DNA of 64,000 nt from Temnothorax longispinosus (Eukaryota > Arthropoda > Insecta > Hymenoptera > Formicidae), in contig NC_092362.1 of assembly GCF_030848805.1 (NCBI RefSeq), forward strand, positions 17,095,642 to 17,159,641. The letters are read 5' to 3'. The first letter of the stretch is position 1. The number at the start of each line of letters is the position of its first letter. The position numbers and the translations under genes were made by a program. Below, piece by piece: positions 51,781-62,160 of this stretch. The notes beneath the pieces were generated by a model. The model ran no database searches. It was given only the letters and a program-made list of their open reading frames with translations, and was not told the origin of the DNA.

Positions 51781-51938
51781 ATTGGTTTCCGTCGTTCCCT
51801 CGTAAAATTCCTCGTTACTTCTATGTGGATTCAGATTAATCGGGTGATTCAGGGTAATCACCTGTATACACCCATTCGGGTAATTTGAATCCACACACAA
51901 GTAACGAGGAATTTTACGAGGAAACGACGGAAACCAAT
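51781..51938 (+). ncRNA. Candidate hairpin RNA: inverted duplication of family exon 3 (copy 2)
   Basis: Identical in arrangement to 46863-47020, carried over by the duplication of the U5 distal block. Arms 51781-51843 and 51879-51938. Confidence 0.42.
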
Positions 51939-52076
51939 AAGATTGTCAATGCGCCAAAAAATGACAGACCGTCCTCAAATACGAGCTGGTGGGACAGTTT
52001 TTTGGCCTACATTTATGATCTCTTTGGAAACATTAACTTAAAGTATACTGTATCGGATTATGTAATTGGATTATGA
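51858..52076 (+). pseudogene. Diverged exon-3 copy after U6, frameshifted
   Basis: Same sequence as 46940-47206 but with one T lost in the run after AACATTAAC (AACTTAAAG instead of AACTTTAAAG). The shift ends the frame early with KYTVSDYVIGL. The loss of the longer frame without other change supports a pseudogene. Confidence 0.6.
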
Positions 52077-52126
52077 GCAATACTAATGTTAATGTTAGTA
52101 ACAATAATATAAATGTAAATTGAATA

Positions 52127-53031
52127 AGTTTATGTTTATAAGACAATTTGTTAGGAAAAAAAAAGTTACTTGTACGAAAGTAAACTATCGTTAGTCTTGT
52201 AAAAATATTAATATATGTGTCATTAATAAAAACGTTCAGAGATCAAAAATATAAATTTGGAAAATTTATCTCTTAGATAAGTAAATTTATAATAATACAA
52301 GACACATATCACTATTAAGCTTAATTTTAAAGCATAACGTTGTTCAGTCTGTTACGATAAAATCTTCACAAGCGAAAGAGGAGGATCAATAAACTAGCAT
52401 ATGCTACCCCGACAAGGAAAGTCAAAGATAAGAAGAACCCGTAGGGCACTTCGTTTCATACGTCAAGAGGGGCAATTCGGTTTTAACATTTTTCTTAAAT
52501 GTAACTTTTTTTTATTTATCGGGGAAATAAATTTATTTTTTATCAAAAAATTATTATTTTTTGAATTTTATATTATTTAAAGACAAAATATATTTGATTA
52601 AAAAATGCTACAATTTAAATCCCTGATCCTAATCTAACGACGCATTTTCATTAGTAGCAAGCGTAATGACGTCATATCTTATATGCGAGTAGACCAGGTT
52701 CAATGAGACAATGGATTAACATTATTGCTTTTATGAAGCGAACGAGCCACTTGGAGTACTAAGAAAATTACTGAAACTCAAGAATTTGTAAAGAATTCGA
52801 AAATAGAAGGCTTTTTAGGTAGTCGAAACAATCTTTAAGCACAATTAGAGGTGTCACAATTAGAGGAGTATCACAATTCTATGTATAATTATAATGCGCG
52901 AAAAAGCGTGATGTTTTCTCAACATTATTTTCGATTTTATTAAAATCTTTTTACATAGAAAATTGAACGCATTTAAAACTTGCACATCAAATTCGACTTA
53001 TTGCTACGGATATTATTACAGACATCTTAAT
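52127..53031. other. Right edge of the array and 3' flank of RRS1
   Basis: The duplicated DNA ends near 52730, after which sequence is single-copy. A minus-strand poly(A) signal (TTTATT on plus, 52936-52941) lies about 90 bp beyond the RRS1 stop codon. Confidence 0.6.
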
Positions 53032-54427
53032 TTATCGTCGCTTTCTACCGCCAACTTTCTTGTGCAAATTCCGCTCTTTCTTCCCCGCCTTTGGCTTTTT
53101 AGCGGTTTTACTTTTGTTGTTCTTTAGCGCGCCTTTCCTCTTTTTACTGCCGCTTGCCGCGGACTGCTTTATCCTGCAACACACGTGAAGAAATATCGCG
53201 TCATTATCGTGTTGCATATAATGCGTTTGAATTCAATCAGCGCAGGTAAAAATTTACTCTGCAATTCCCGTCGAGCAGTCGTCGCGCAGAATCTTCGTAC
53301 TGGTTTTCAAAACGCTGTCTATCAGGCCTTTATTTTGACGTTTCTCTTCGATAGGATTTAACGGAGGTGCTTTCCTCTTCCTCTTCATTCCTGACATCTC
53401 CTTGGCAATTCCCTTTGCATCCTTTTCTTTCGGCAACCTATAGAAATCGTATAGTTTTGTTTAAAAAGCAAACATTTTATGGCAGACAAGTCGCAATATC
53501 TAAAGAGCTTACCTAGACTGGAATTTTCCAACAGATGCTGTCGACGTACGCGCTACAGTTAGAGCTTCAGAAAGCTGTTGAGAATTCGAAAAGTGTTCTC
53601 TGGTAGGTAAACCAACCCTTGGTAATTTGACGTTTTTCGATTTGGCTATATTGCGAAGCCTCTGCAATTCGTTTTTGGACTGCCTTTCCTGCTTAGCCCC
53701 TTTGGTTTTAGAAAATGGATCTTCGGTCGGGTCACCATTGCCTTTGGCCTCTACCAACCATTCCTTCTGCTCTTCAGCCTTCGCTCGTTTATAACCGTGC
53801 GTGGGAATCCATTTCTAAAAACATATTTTAAAAAGAAATCAAGTAAACTGAAAGATTATTCATTACAAGCCTCTTCATTCAATTTAATTTAATTGAACAA
53901 AACTGAATAGTTCTTAAAACAAATCTTGCCTTCAATTCCTCGTCCCATTTCAATTTAGATTTACCCTTCTTCTTGGTTTGTATTCCCTTTTCCTTGGCAA
54001 ACTGCTGCCACTTTGTCAAAGGCTTGGGCTTCGGAATTACGCGCGAGCGTGGCAATATATACTCAGGCTTGGGCAATGTAGCCACTATAGCCTCGTCCAC
54101 CCGTTCCACTGGCAGTTGCCAAATCTCATTGATCAGCAACTGTACGTTGTCTCTGGTCAGGTTTCTTAAATATGTCTCTGACTTCGATCTGTAAATACAA
54201 CAAGTATTGTAAGCATTTTTAAGACAAATTCAGAAGGTTTTCTTACAGAGCTATTAAACACATGTACAAGGTAGTTACTTGAGAGTCTTCGCGTCCAGAG
54301 GGTTATAGTCGGACGCGAGTAGGGTCCCCAGATCGATGTCGAGCTCCACATCTTTGTGCACCTTCGTGGATTTACTTAGATCTGCCTTTCCTTGGTTGTC
54401 TTCCAAAATTGACTTTACAACATCCAT
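53032..54427 (-). CDS. RRS1: Ribosome biogenesis regulatory protein RRS1 homologue
   Basis: Exons from the minus strand: 54427-54279, 54188-53930, 53814-53513, 53437-53258 and 53173-53032, joined in frame to 343 residues (human RRS1 has 365). RRS1 acts in the nucleolus with RPF2 and 5S RNP in 60S subunit assembly. Recognised blocks are LGTLLASDYNPLD, LLINEIWQLPVERVDEAIVA, LPRSRVIPKPKPLTKWQQFA and KEKGI with KKKGKSKLKWDEE, then GYKRAKAEEQKEWL and STASVGKFQSRLPKEK. The C-terminus is a Lys/Arg-rich tail ending GGRKRR, typical of nucleolar proteins. The intron after KWDEELK begins GCAAGA rather than GT; the protein alignment demands this junction, so it is a GC-AG intron. The gene is divergent from syntaxin 7. 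Confidence 0.95.
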
Positions 54428-54725
54428 GGCGAGGTTCGCGCGAATTTGAGGTTATGAGATGTCTCCGCACATATGTACGGAAACGTGGCGGAGAAACTCT
54501 TTCTATTGGACGCGGAACGGTGTCACGTGTTCGCGACAGTCGCCGCCGACGCCGCCTCGTTTCCGTCGCGTTCTGTCTTCTGTCATTTCCGTCGGGCTTT
54601 GTGTGTCGCTCGGCGATTACGACTGGTGCGATTAGTGCGGATTAGTGCATTAGTGCAGTTCAGTCTGTTCGGTGCAATTTAGTGGTGTGAATGGTGTGAT
54701 ACGGCCTGATACGGCCTCTGATAAG
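54428..54725. promoter_or_regulatory. Shared divergent promoter of RRS1 and syntaxin 7
   Basis: Only about 300 bp of GC-rich DNA separates the RRS1 start codon from the likely end of the first untranslated syntaxin exon (donor GTACGC at 54726). No TATA box is evident. Repeated TGCGATTAGTGCGGATTAGT-type motifs near 54630-54670 are present. Confidence 0.5.
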
Positions 54726-55322
54726 GTACGCGCGACGTTTCGTTCGAGGAGATCGGAGTGTCGCGTTATCGATCAACGCGGGAGGAAGCTCTCTCGGCGC
54801 GACTCTCATCGAGGAATTCAACGCGAGGATCTCGCCGTGTGTCATGGGAGAAGTGTCTGTTGCTACGCTAGCTTCGTGACTCATCGCGCGAACGATCGAC
54901 CCACTTGTCGTTCTGTGTTGACAAGTGCGCGCCAGGAGACGCCGATCTCTCCTCTCGTCCTCGACGCCGCTAACGATCGCGCGAGGAAATCGCACGAGGT
55001 CATTGATACCCAATAAAAGAACAAAGTACTGGACGTGTCAAGAAAGCCGAAAAACAAATACCCGAGTGACGCGGCACGTTAAATACCCTCATAAAGAAAG
55101 AGAGCACCACGTCGCCTCAGCTTCGTCGCGGAGAAACGGCGAGGAGCGATTGTTACGTTTGCATCGATAATTGGTTAGTTCTGTCTAACGTTATATTTAC
55201 GTAGAATCGTCAGGGAGAGATTTGCAAACACATTGATTGCAAAGATATTTATTCCTACTCGTGTAATTGAATTTGTATAATCTTAATAATTAGCTAACAT
55301 AACGTCAGCTGACGGCTCAAAG

Positions 55323-56691
55323 ATGGATGCCGGATTCTCGTCCTACCACAACGGTGGTCCCGCACGGGAACAGGACTTCGGCAGGTTGTCCCAAACGATT
55401 GGCACCTCGATACTGAAGATATCACAAAATGGTAGGTTCTCCGATCATCGGAACTGGTTTGGGAAATATACGGGATACTTATTTCGATGATTCGTTCGCA
55501 GTGTCTTCTATGCAGAAGATGGTCAACCAGCTGGGCAGTTCCACCGATTCTCAGGAACTCAGGAATCAGCTGTAAGTTATGAGAAATACACACATTTAAT
55601 TAGGCGAGATTTAATTCGCTTCCACTTTTGTAGCTGTTGACTTACCGACGCAATTTAATGCATGATTTAGGCTGCGGTCCATTTGACACTACAAATGCTT
55701 CGAAGCGTTCTTCTTCTCCTTCTTTCTTCATTGAAAGAAAGGAGAAAAGGAATGCTTCAAAGCATTTGTAGCGTCAAGTGGACCATGGCCTTAATCACTG
55801 AAATACAACAATGAAGAAAGGAATTAAATCCTGTTAGTGTATACCTAGATGAACGGAGATCAGAGTTTCATGAAATTGTCGTTTTGCAGGCATCAGATAC
55901 AGCACTACACGCAGCAGCTGGCGAAGGACACCAGCGTTCATCTTCGAGATTTGGCTATGCTAGCGAATAACTCTGGCTCCACGAGCCCTGGAGAACAGAG
56001 GCAGCGGAAGATGCAGAGGGAACGCCTTCAAGACGAATTTACCACCGCTTTGAACGCTTTTCAAGTAAATATTTATATTGATGTAAATGCATTTTAATAT
56101 CTGACACGTTGTCAATAATTACTATTCAATTTAGGCCGTACAAAGGCTAGCTGCCTCCAAAGAGAAAGAAATGGTCAGGAAGGCTAAGGCTAGTGCGGGT
56201 ATCGCGCCGTTCGGAGAGAAGAAACAGGATACGCTTATCGAGTTGCAAGACAGCAGAACGTATGGGAGCGATCATGCGAAGCAGCAACAGGAGCAGCTAC
56301 AGGAACAGATGAATTTGCGAATGTTAGAAGAACAGGAAGCTAGTATAAGGCAATTGGAGGTAAATTCTTTCGAGATTGACAAAAATTCATATACACGAAT
56401 ACATTTTAAACATATAAACTACATCATTTATTGTTTTTGCAGAGTAACATTAGCGATATTAATCAGATATTCAAAGATCTTGGAGCTTTGGTGTACGATC
56501 AAGGAGAAGTGATTGATTCTATAGAAGCATCGGTCGAGAGAACCGAGGTATCTGTTAGCGAAGGCGCTTCTCAAGTGAGGCAAGCGAGTATGTATCAGAC
56601 CAAGCTACGCAAGAAGAAATGTATTCTCATAGTGATCGCGGTAGTCGTATTGGCGATCTTGATTGGTATCATTGTTTGGCAGAGCAAGTAA
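55323..56691 (+). CDS. Syx7: Syntaxin 7/12-type endosomal Qa-SNARE
   Basis: Coding exons 55323-55431, 55502-55571, 55890-56064, 56135-56359 and 56443-56691 join in frame to 275 residues. An untranslated first exon probably ends at 54725, joining an acceptor at 55308. Residues 1-130 fit the N-terminal Habc bundle (VSSMQKMVNQLGSSTDSQEL, QQLAKDTSVHLRDLAMLAN). The Qa-SNARE motif covers about 180-245 with the zero-layer Gln near residue 213 (GALVYDQGEVIDSIEASVE). A C-terminal membrane anchor follows (CILIVIAVVVLAILIGIIVW, then QSK). Family role: fusion of early and late endosomes and lysosomes (Drosophila Avalanche/Syx7). Intron 2 contains a MITE. Confidence 0.95.
55669..55792. mobile_element. MITE in syntaxin 7 intron 2
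   Basis: About 124 bp with terminal inverted repeats: GCTGCGGTCCATTTGACACT at the left pairs imperfectly with AGCGTCAAGTGGACCATGGC at the right, and ACAAATGCTTCGAAGC with GCTTCAAAGCATTTGT. The centre is CT/GA-rich and also folds. No coding capacity. Confidence 0.8.
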
Positions 56692-57948
56692 AAAACAACA
56701 TGCATATATTTATAACAGTGTACAGCATGGTACGTAGTGCTACAAGAGACTGCTGTCCGTAAACGATAGCGATTCGCAGGTCATAAAATTCTTAGCGACG
56801 TTTTTGTTCAGTTTTAATTGTTTTAAAACCACGCAAGGGATAGATTGTCATAGAGATGCAGGAGAGTGGAGAAACACACGAATCTTGCGAATTTAATCCA
56901 TCTAATTGTGATAATCGTAGGTGCGAGCTCTGATTTGCGAGTAAAGTTCTTAACGGCATGTCTAAAAATTGCCGCAGTCCATTTGTACGTTTCAATACTC
57001 ATAAACTATCAGTGTATAATGATCAACTATATTTAATATACATATACATACGCGTGTATGACAATTTAGATAACTTAACGCGATTATGTGTAACAAAGCT
57101 AGATATGTGTGTGTGTGCGCGCGTGTGCTGTGTGGAATGCTTATGTATGGTAAAATAAGTAACGGAGTATGCTTGTTGTCTGCAATGGAACTATATGTGC
57201 CTGTAAAATATCTTAAAAACTATTCCTAACAAAAATTTCGAGGCGAATGTCCGAGAGAGCATTATAGTCATTTAAAAATATATGAAAGGATTCATATAAG
57301 TTAATGTATTTAGTTTAGGGATGTTAATTTTTATTTTAAACAAGATATAATAAACAATATGTATATATAAAAAGACCGGCAAGAGCAAGATCTGGCTCTA
57401 ATTATTCTTACCATACAAATCTTAAAATAGGTATATGCAATGAATAAAAAAATCAACGCTTTTAATGGAGTTCATCTTTTTATGTGTGTATATATGTATC
57501 TCTATACATTAAGAATTTAATATATCAACAAATAAACTATACAATTTTATATAAATATTTATTTATAAACTTTCAAATTTTTTACAAAATCACAAAAATT
57601 ACAAAACCAATATATTTATATACTAGCGTGTATTATCCTAAATACGTTTCTCTGAAGCCAACTTTCTAAATACGTATATTTCAATTTATGTAATATATCA
57701 GTAAAAAAATTTTGTAAATTGTATATAAATGTATACACTTCAGGAATCAGTGCTTCGAGTTCGACCTCTTCCAATAAACGAGGAAGTTCTAAAATCCACA
57801 ATAATGAAACGGCAATATAATCATTGATACTGCACATCCACATTTCTTTCACTTAATACTAATATATGTAATAATGTTTTATGAGAAAAAAAACAGCGCT
57901 GTATAGAAACAACGTAATTCAAAGCGAAAAAAATGATGCAATTATGCG
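56692..57948. other. Convergent 3' UTRs of syntaxin 7 and NAXD
   Basis: A plus-strand AATAAA near 57444 and a minus-strand equivalent near 57556 bracket the probable transcript ends. A 78-codon minus-strand frame (57616-57852) has no recognisable product. GT/GC repeats near 57107-57125. Confidence 0.55.
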
Positions 57949-58956
57949 TTACTTGTCGCAATGAGTTTCAAAGATCTTGCTGAAAACCGGCTGTATCTGT
58001 TCCAGCATATCCGAGGCCAACATTCCTCTTTGTCTTATCTTGAAGGCCGATGCATTGCATTCTCTGATTAATCTCGATGCAGCGTAGCACGCTACTATTG
58101 AGGGCGACAAGGCGCATTCGCTGGTTCCCGCAGAGATAGCCCACCACCAGAATACCGCTAATGAACCGGATAAGAGGTCACCCTGTCCACCGCACCTCCT
58201 CCCAGAGCCAGCCAATCCACACGACACGGTCTCGGTACCCTTGTGACCGTCCACGATCACATCCTTCGCTCCCTTGTGCAGAATTATCACGTTCTTCCCA
58301 AGAGCCTCCGCCACGTGCTTCATGTCGGAAGTTTTAACTACAGGAGCGGGCGAAACTGACCTGTCCAGTACCGCTTTGACCAAACGACTGAACTCCATTG
58401 CGTTAGGCGTCAGGATAACTCCGGGATAGTCCTTCACAATTTCTGGCTTCTGACAGACCAGGAACAAACCATCGGCGTCGATAACCAACGGCTTCCTCGC
58501 CTCTCGGCAGATTGTTATTAATTCAACAATTGTTTTGAATATCTTCTCATCTCTGCCAAGTCCGGGTCCGATCAGAATAACGTGCAGACGATCGAGCCAA
58601 GGTTTTATTTGCTGTATCGCATCCTGTTGGTCCAGGACTGGATGGACTATCGGCTCTGGACTGAAGGACTTGATAGGAACGCTGGCGTCTCTTGCGCAAA
58701 ATACATGGACGAGATCGGCACCAGTTCTCAGTGCACTCATAGCCGCAAAATACGGTGCTCCCGTATACTCGGTACTGCCGCCAAAAATGCCAATCCTGCC
58801 GTCTTGGCCTTTGTACTTGGTATTAATCAAATTCGGTATCACCTTCCGTATTCCCTTCAACATACGTTCGTCCATAGACGACGATGTAGACATCGTGGAC
58901 ATTGATGCAAATCTAATTTGTCGCCTGCAGAGAAAATTACAAATAACAAATGCCAT
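57949..58956 (-). CDS. Naxd: ATP-dependent (S)-NAD(P)H-hydrate dehydratase
   Basis: One uninterrupted exon of 335 residues. The enzyme repairs hydrated NADH and NADPH using ATP and works with the epimerase NAXE. The fold is ribokinase-like (YjeF C-terminal/CARKD domain). Seen motifs: GRIGIFGGSTEYTGAPYFAA (about 53-72), ILIGPGLGRD (127-136), LVIDADGLF (157-165), ILTPNAMEF (181-189), ILHKGAKDVIVDG (225-237) and the catalytic loop GSGRRCGGQGDLLSG (250-264) with Asp260. The N-terminal 27 residues (MAFVICNFLCRRQIRFASMS...) are basic and Asp/Glu-free, fitting a mitochondrial targeting peptide, while Met19 could start a cytosolic form. Intronless coding sequence; the gene is convergent with syntaxin 7. 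Length and motifs look complete. Confidence 0.95.
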   Translation of the reverse strand: MAFVICNFLCRRQIRFASMSTMSTSSSMDERMLKGIRKVIPNLINTKYKGQDGRIGIFGGSTEYTGAPYFAAMSALRTGADLVHVFCARDASVPIKSFSPEPIVHPVLDQQDAIQQIKPWLDRLHVILIGPGLGRDEKIFKTIVELITICREARKPLVIDADGLFLVCQKPEIVKDYPGVILTPNAMEFSRLVKAVLDRSVSPAPVVKTSDMKHVAEALGKNVIILHKGAKDVIVDGHKGTETVSCGLAGSGRRCGGQGDLLSGSLAVFWWWAISAGTSECALSPSIVACYAASRLIRECNASAFKIRQRGMLASDMLEQIQPVFSKIFETHCDK

Positions 58957-60054
58957 CCTTGAGACACAAGGAAAAATGTCTGTTAAAACATACTAACGTA
59001 CATACATCATCCGAAGATTAATAACAAATATTTTACAAAAAAAAAAAAAAAACAATGTGAACATTTTACAGATTAAGTTATCCATATTTCTTGAGTCTTG
59101 CTCATCATTACCTGCAATAACCGACAAAATTATTTCCTAGTGTCTCCTCGCGCAATGAAAGATGTCGAACAAGATGCACAGATGTTGCAAAACAAAAATA
59201 CACTTATTATTCTTGTGTTATCGTTATCGCAACAGGTTCACGATATCTTGTGTCAGAACAAATCTGTTTCAGTTGACTGATAATACCATAATTTACAAAT
59301 AATTTCCCATTACAGGAAGGATAGTCGTAAATAATATTGTGACACAAACGTAGCTAGGAACGATCTCGAGTCGACATATCTTTGTCCTGCCAATTAGCAT
59401 ATCGTTGATTTGCGTTATCAAAAAATTGACGAGTCAGAACACGAAAGAGCCGCGCCGACATAAGTGACATAACTTCAAAACGCAACACGTTCTGCACACA
59501 TGATATGTTACATTATTATTATACAATATATGACGATAATAATATTCTTTAAAAGTAATATATGAAATAACACTGGAAAAGCCGCAATTAACGAACAAAA
59601 CTACAATTTCTCTCGTCGGATCAATATTTGCAAAAGTATCGCTGCGACTGATTCTATTCTAACAAATCAGAAGAAAGATAAGATTTGCATTCGCATGATC
59701 GTGGCTTCTTCGCAAGAAAAAAAAATAAATAGACGAAGGGAAGCGGTAATATTTTAACAAAAAGAAGTCCAAGAGTAGACTGGAGTAGACTGATTCGAAC
59801 TTCCGTCAGTTCCGACTTTTCTGAAAGGAGGTTAGGACGCTTTAAACCCGCACTTGACTCGTAAATGCTCGTAAATTGATCGGAATCCGACCAATCGAAT
59901 GACGCCGACCTCAGTCTACCTCGTCCTGATTGGACGAACTTAACCTCCAATTCTCGACGCTGCGCCGATACAGCCTTCCTTTTCTATCGAGCACGTCGTG
60001 TTCGTGTCTGTCGATATCCTGGTAGGATCCAGCGGGATAGGATATTCCTCGAAG
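58957..60054. other. Intergenic between NAXD and RpS7
   Basis: AT-rich with a poly(A) run at about 59035-59052. A minus-strand frame at 59654-59950 has no recognisable product. The last 80 bp before 60055 hold the RpS7 promoter region: a pyrimidine run CCTTCCTTTTC near 59974-59984 fits a terminal-oligopyrimidine transcription start. Confidence 0.5.
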
Positions 60055-61601
60055 ATGAGTCTCGGCAAGGTAAGCACTTCCGAAAACAACCCTGCTTTAA
60101 TTCGGCGCGGCTGTGAAATTTTGAAGAACGAATAAAATATCTACGATAAACGTTTTTTAAGCTTGTAATATGCGACAAATTTTCCTCCTCGGGGTCGCAC
60201 GTGTCTCGTAATTGTGCCGATGATTCCGTTAAGCTTCGTGATCGTTGCGACGTGCGAGTTAACGTTTCGGTCCTGAAACCCTTTCAGATGTTGACGACGA
60301 ACGCGAAAATAATCAAGAGCAGCGGGGCCGAGCCCGACCAGTTTGAGGTTAGCGTGTCCCAGGCCCTCCTCGAGCTCGAGATGAACAGCGATCTCAAGTC
60401 GCAGCTGAGAGAACTCTACATCACGAAGGCGAAGGAGATCGAAACGAATAATAAGAAGGTGTGGTTTCTTTTCTTGCAGTCTATTCGTATATCTCCTTCA
60501 ACATGTTGTTGCGTTAAGATTTTTAGCCTCGACTTTCCTGTGTTATCTTTTTACTTTTAACTGAAATATTCTCAAAACAGGTACTCCTTTATTCGTAATC
60601 TTCAACTTTCCAATTAACTTTTTACAAAATTGGAGCATGCATGAGATAAAGGTCGGACTCAATCCTAGAAAGAAATTATTTGATTTTATATTATTGATTT
60701 AATAATATGTATAAACATCTAATTATTCAATATTTAATTTATTATATTCAATAATTAATAATATATTTACTAATAGTTTAATGTTTAAGGACTCAGAGCT
60801 ATGAATTGACTGCTCTTGCATAAAATATGCTATGAGTTATCTCTAGTTTCTTATGTTGAAATTTTTTGTTAAATAGCTTTATGTATTTGCAACTGCACGC
60901 AGAGATTGAAATAATTTTACTGAAGATACTTTGTCATGTTGTCGAGAAAACTATTGAGGCAGAGTTTCTTTTTTTTACAGTCAATCATCATATACGTACC
61001 CATGCCAAAGCTGAAGGCATTCCAGAAAATTCAGACACGGCTGGTACGCGAGCTGGAGAAGAAGTTCTCCGGGAAGCACGTGATGTTTGTCGGCGAGCGT
61101 AAAATCTTGCCCAAGCCAACGAGGAAAACGCGAACTAAGAACAAGCAGAAACGTCCTCGAAGGTAAGAGAGTACAAAAAAAAGAGAGAAACTAGAACGTA
61201 AATACTTCTGGTGGAATTAGACGAACAGAATGATTGTATTTACATACCATTAATGGAATTGTCAATGTTTCTTTCAGCCGTACATTGACTTCGGTTTACG
61301 ACGCGATATTGGAGGATTTGGTGTATCCCGTTGAAATCGTTGGCAAGCGTATCAGAGTCAAACTCGACGGGTCCCAGCTTATCAAGGTTCATCTCGATAA
61401 AAACGAGCAAACGAATATCGAGCACAAGGTATAATCCATTTATTCTCCTTTATCTCGTACAAAGCATCAAATTGTGTCGCTTGACAACAAATTTTTATAC
61501 ATCTCGATAATATCTTCCTACAGGTCGACACCTTTGCTTCGGTGTACAAGCAGCTGACTGGACGGGACGTCACGTTCGAATTTCCCGAATCTTATGTATG
61601 A
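60055..61601 (+). CDS. RpS7: 40S ribosomal protein S7 (eS7)
   Basis: Exons 60055-60069, 60288-60458, 60981-61162, 61278-61428 and 61524-61601 join in frame to 198 residues. Structural protein of the small ribosomal subunit. The sequence from MLTTNAKIIKSSGAEPDQFE through SVSQALLELEMNSDLKSQLR, FQKIQTRLVRELEKKFSGKH, ILPKPTRKTRTKNKQKRPRS, AILEDLVYP, IVGKRIRVKLDGSQLIKVHL to FEFPESYV is clear eS7. The usual eS7 start would be the ATG at 60288 (193 residues), directly at the exon 2 acceptor. Exon 1, however, has its own in-frame ATG in good context (GAAGATGA) giving MSLGK before it. AATAAA follows the stop by 16 bp. Which start is used needs N-terminal evidence. Confidence 0.95.
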
Positions 61602-62160
61602 TAAACGTAGGAAAAAAATAAAAATATTTTAACGTATGTACATTCTCGTCACGCGTTACACTTTCTTACCTTTACATTAGTTTATTAGATTAATTTGTTG
61701 AATTAATGTAGAGACATTCAATTATGTGATCATCGAAGATAGGAAATAACAAGTAGAAACCACTGTAAAATTTATTTACTGAGAAATCAAATATGGTGTT
61801 TACTGCTATATGTAGTAATAATACAAATACAATAATAAAAATGAGAAAAAAAATGGTAACATTACACGGTGTTCCCAAGCGGTCACCTATCCAAGTACTG
61901 ACCGTGCTCATAATTTTAATTGTTTAATTGTATATTAATCAATGGTATATCTATAACCAGAGAATTATTCGATATTATGTTTAATAACAAAAATGAAAAA
62001 CTCTATAGTAGAGAACCGGTGGTTTCAACGTGATATGAACGTTACCTTGACATGTAAGTTATTCGCAACGAGTTTTATGTTGTAATCCTGTTTCAAACAT
62101 TTTTTTACGCAGCAATAAATGTCATAAGAATCGTTAACTGATTAATCAATATAATCAGAA
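61602..62160. other. RpS7 3' flank
   Basis: Short RpS7 3' UTR, AT-rich intergenic DNA and the 5S-derived fragment described separately. No gene is seen. Confidence 0.55.
61865..61910 (-). pseudogene. Truncated 5S rRNA fragment
   Basis: Read on the minus strand, the segment contains GAGCACGGTCAGTACTTGGA and TAGGTGACCGCTTGGGAACA followed by CCGTG. This matches the 3' third of animal 5S rRNA with few changes. A T-run typical of RNA polymerase III termination follows (about 61855-61848). The 5' two thirds, including most of the internal promoter, are missing. It could be a retrocopied fragment or the remnant of a 5S-derived SINE. Confidence 0.75.

Noticed and set aside
57616..57852. Minus-strand 78-codon frame between syntaxin 7 and NAXD
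   Set aside because: Lies in AT-rich convergent 3' UTRs, has no recognisable domain and no evident promoter; not strong enough to call.
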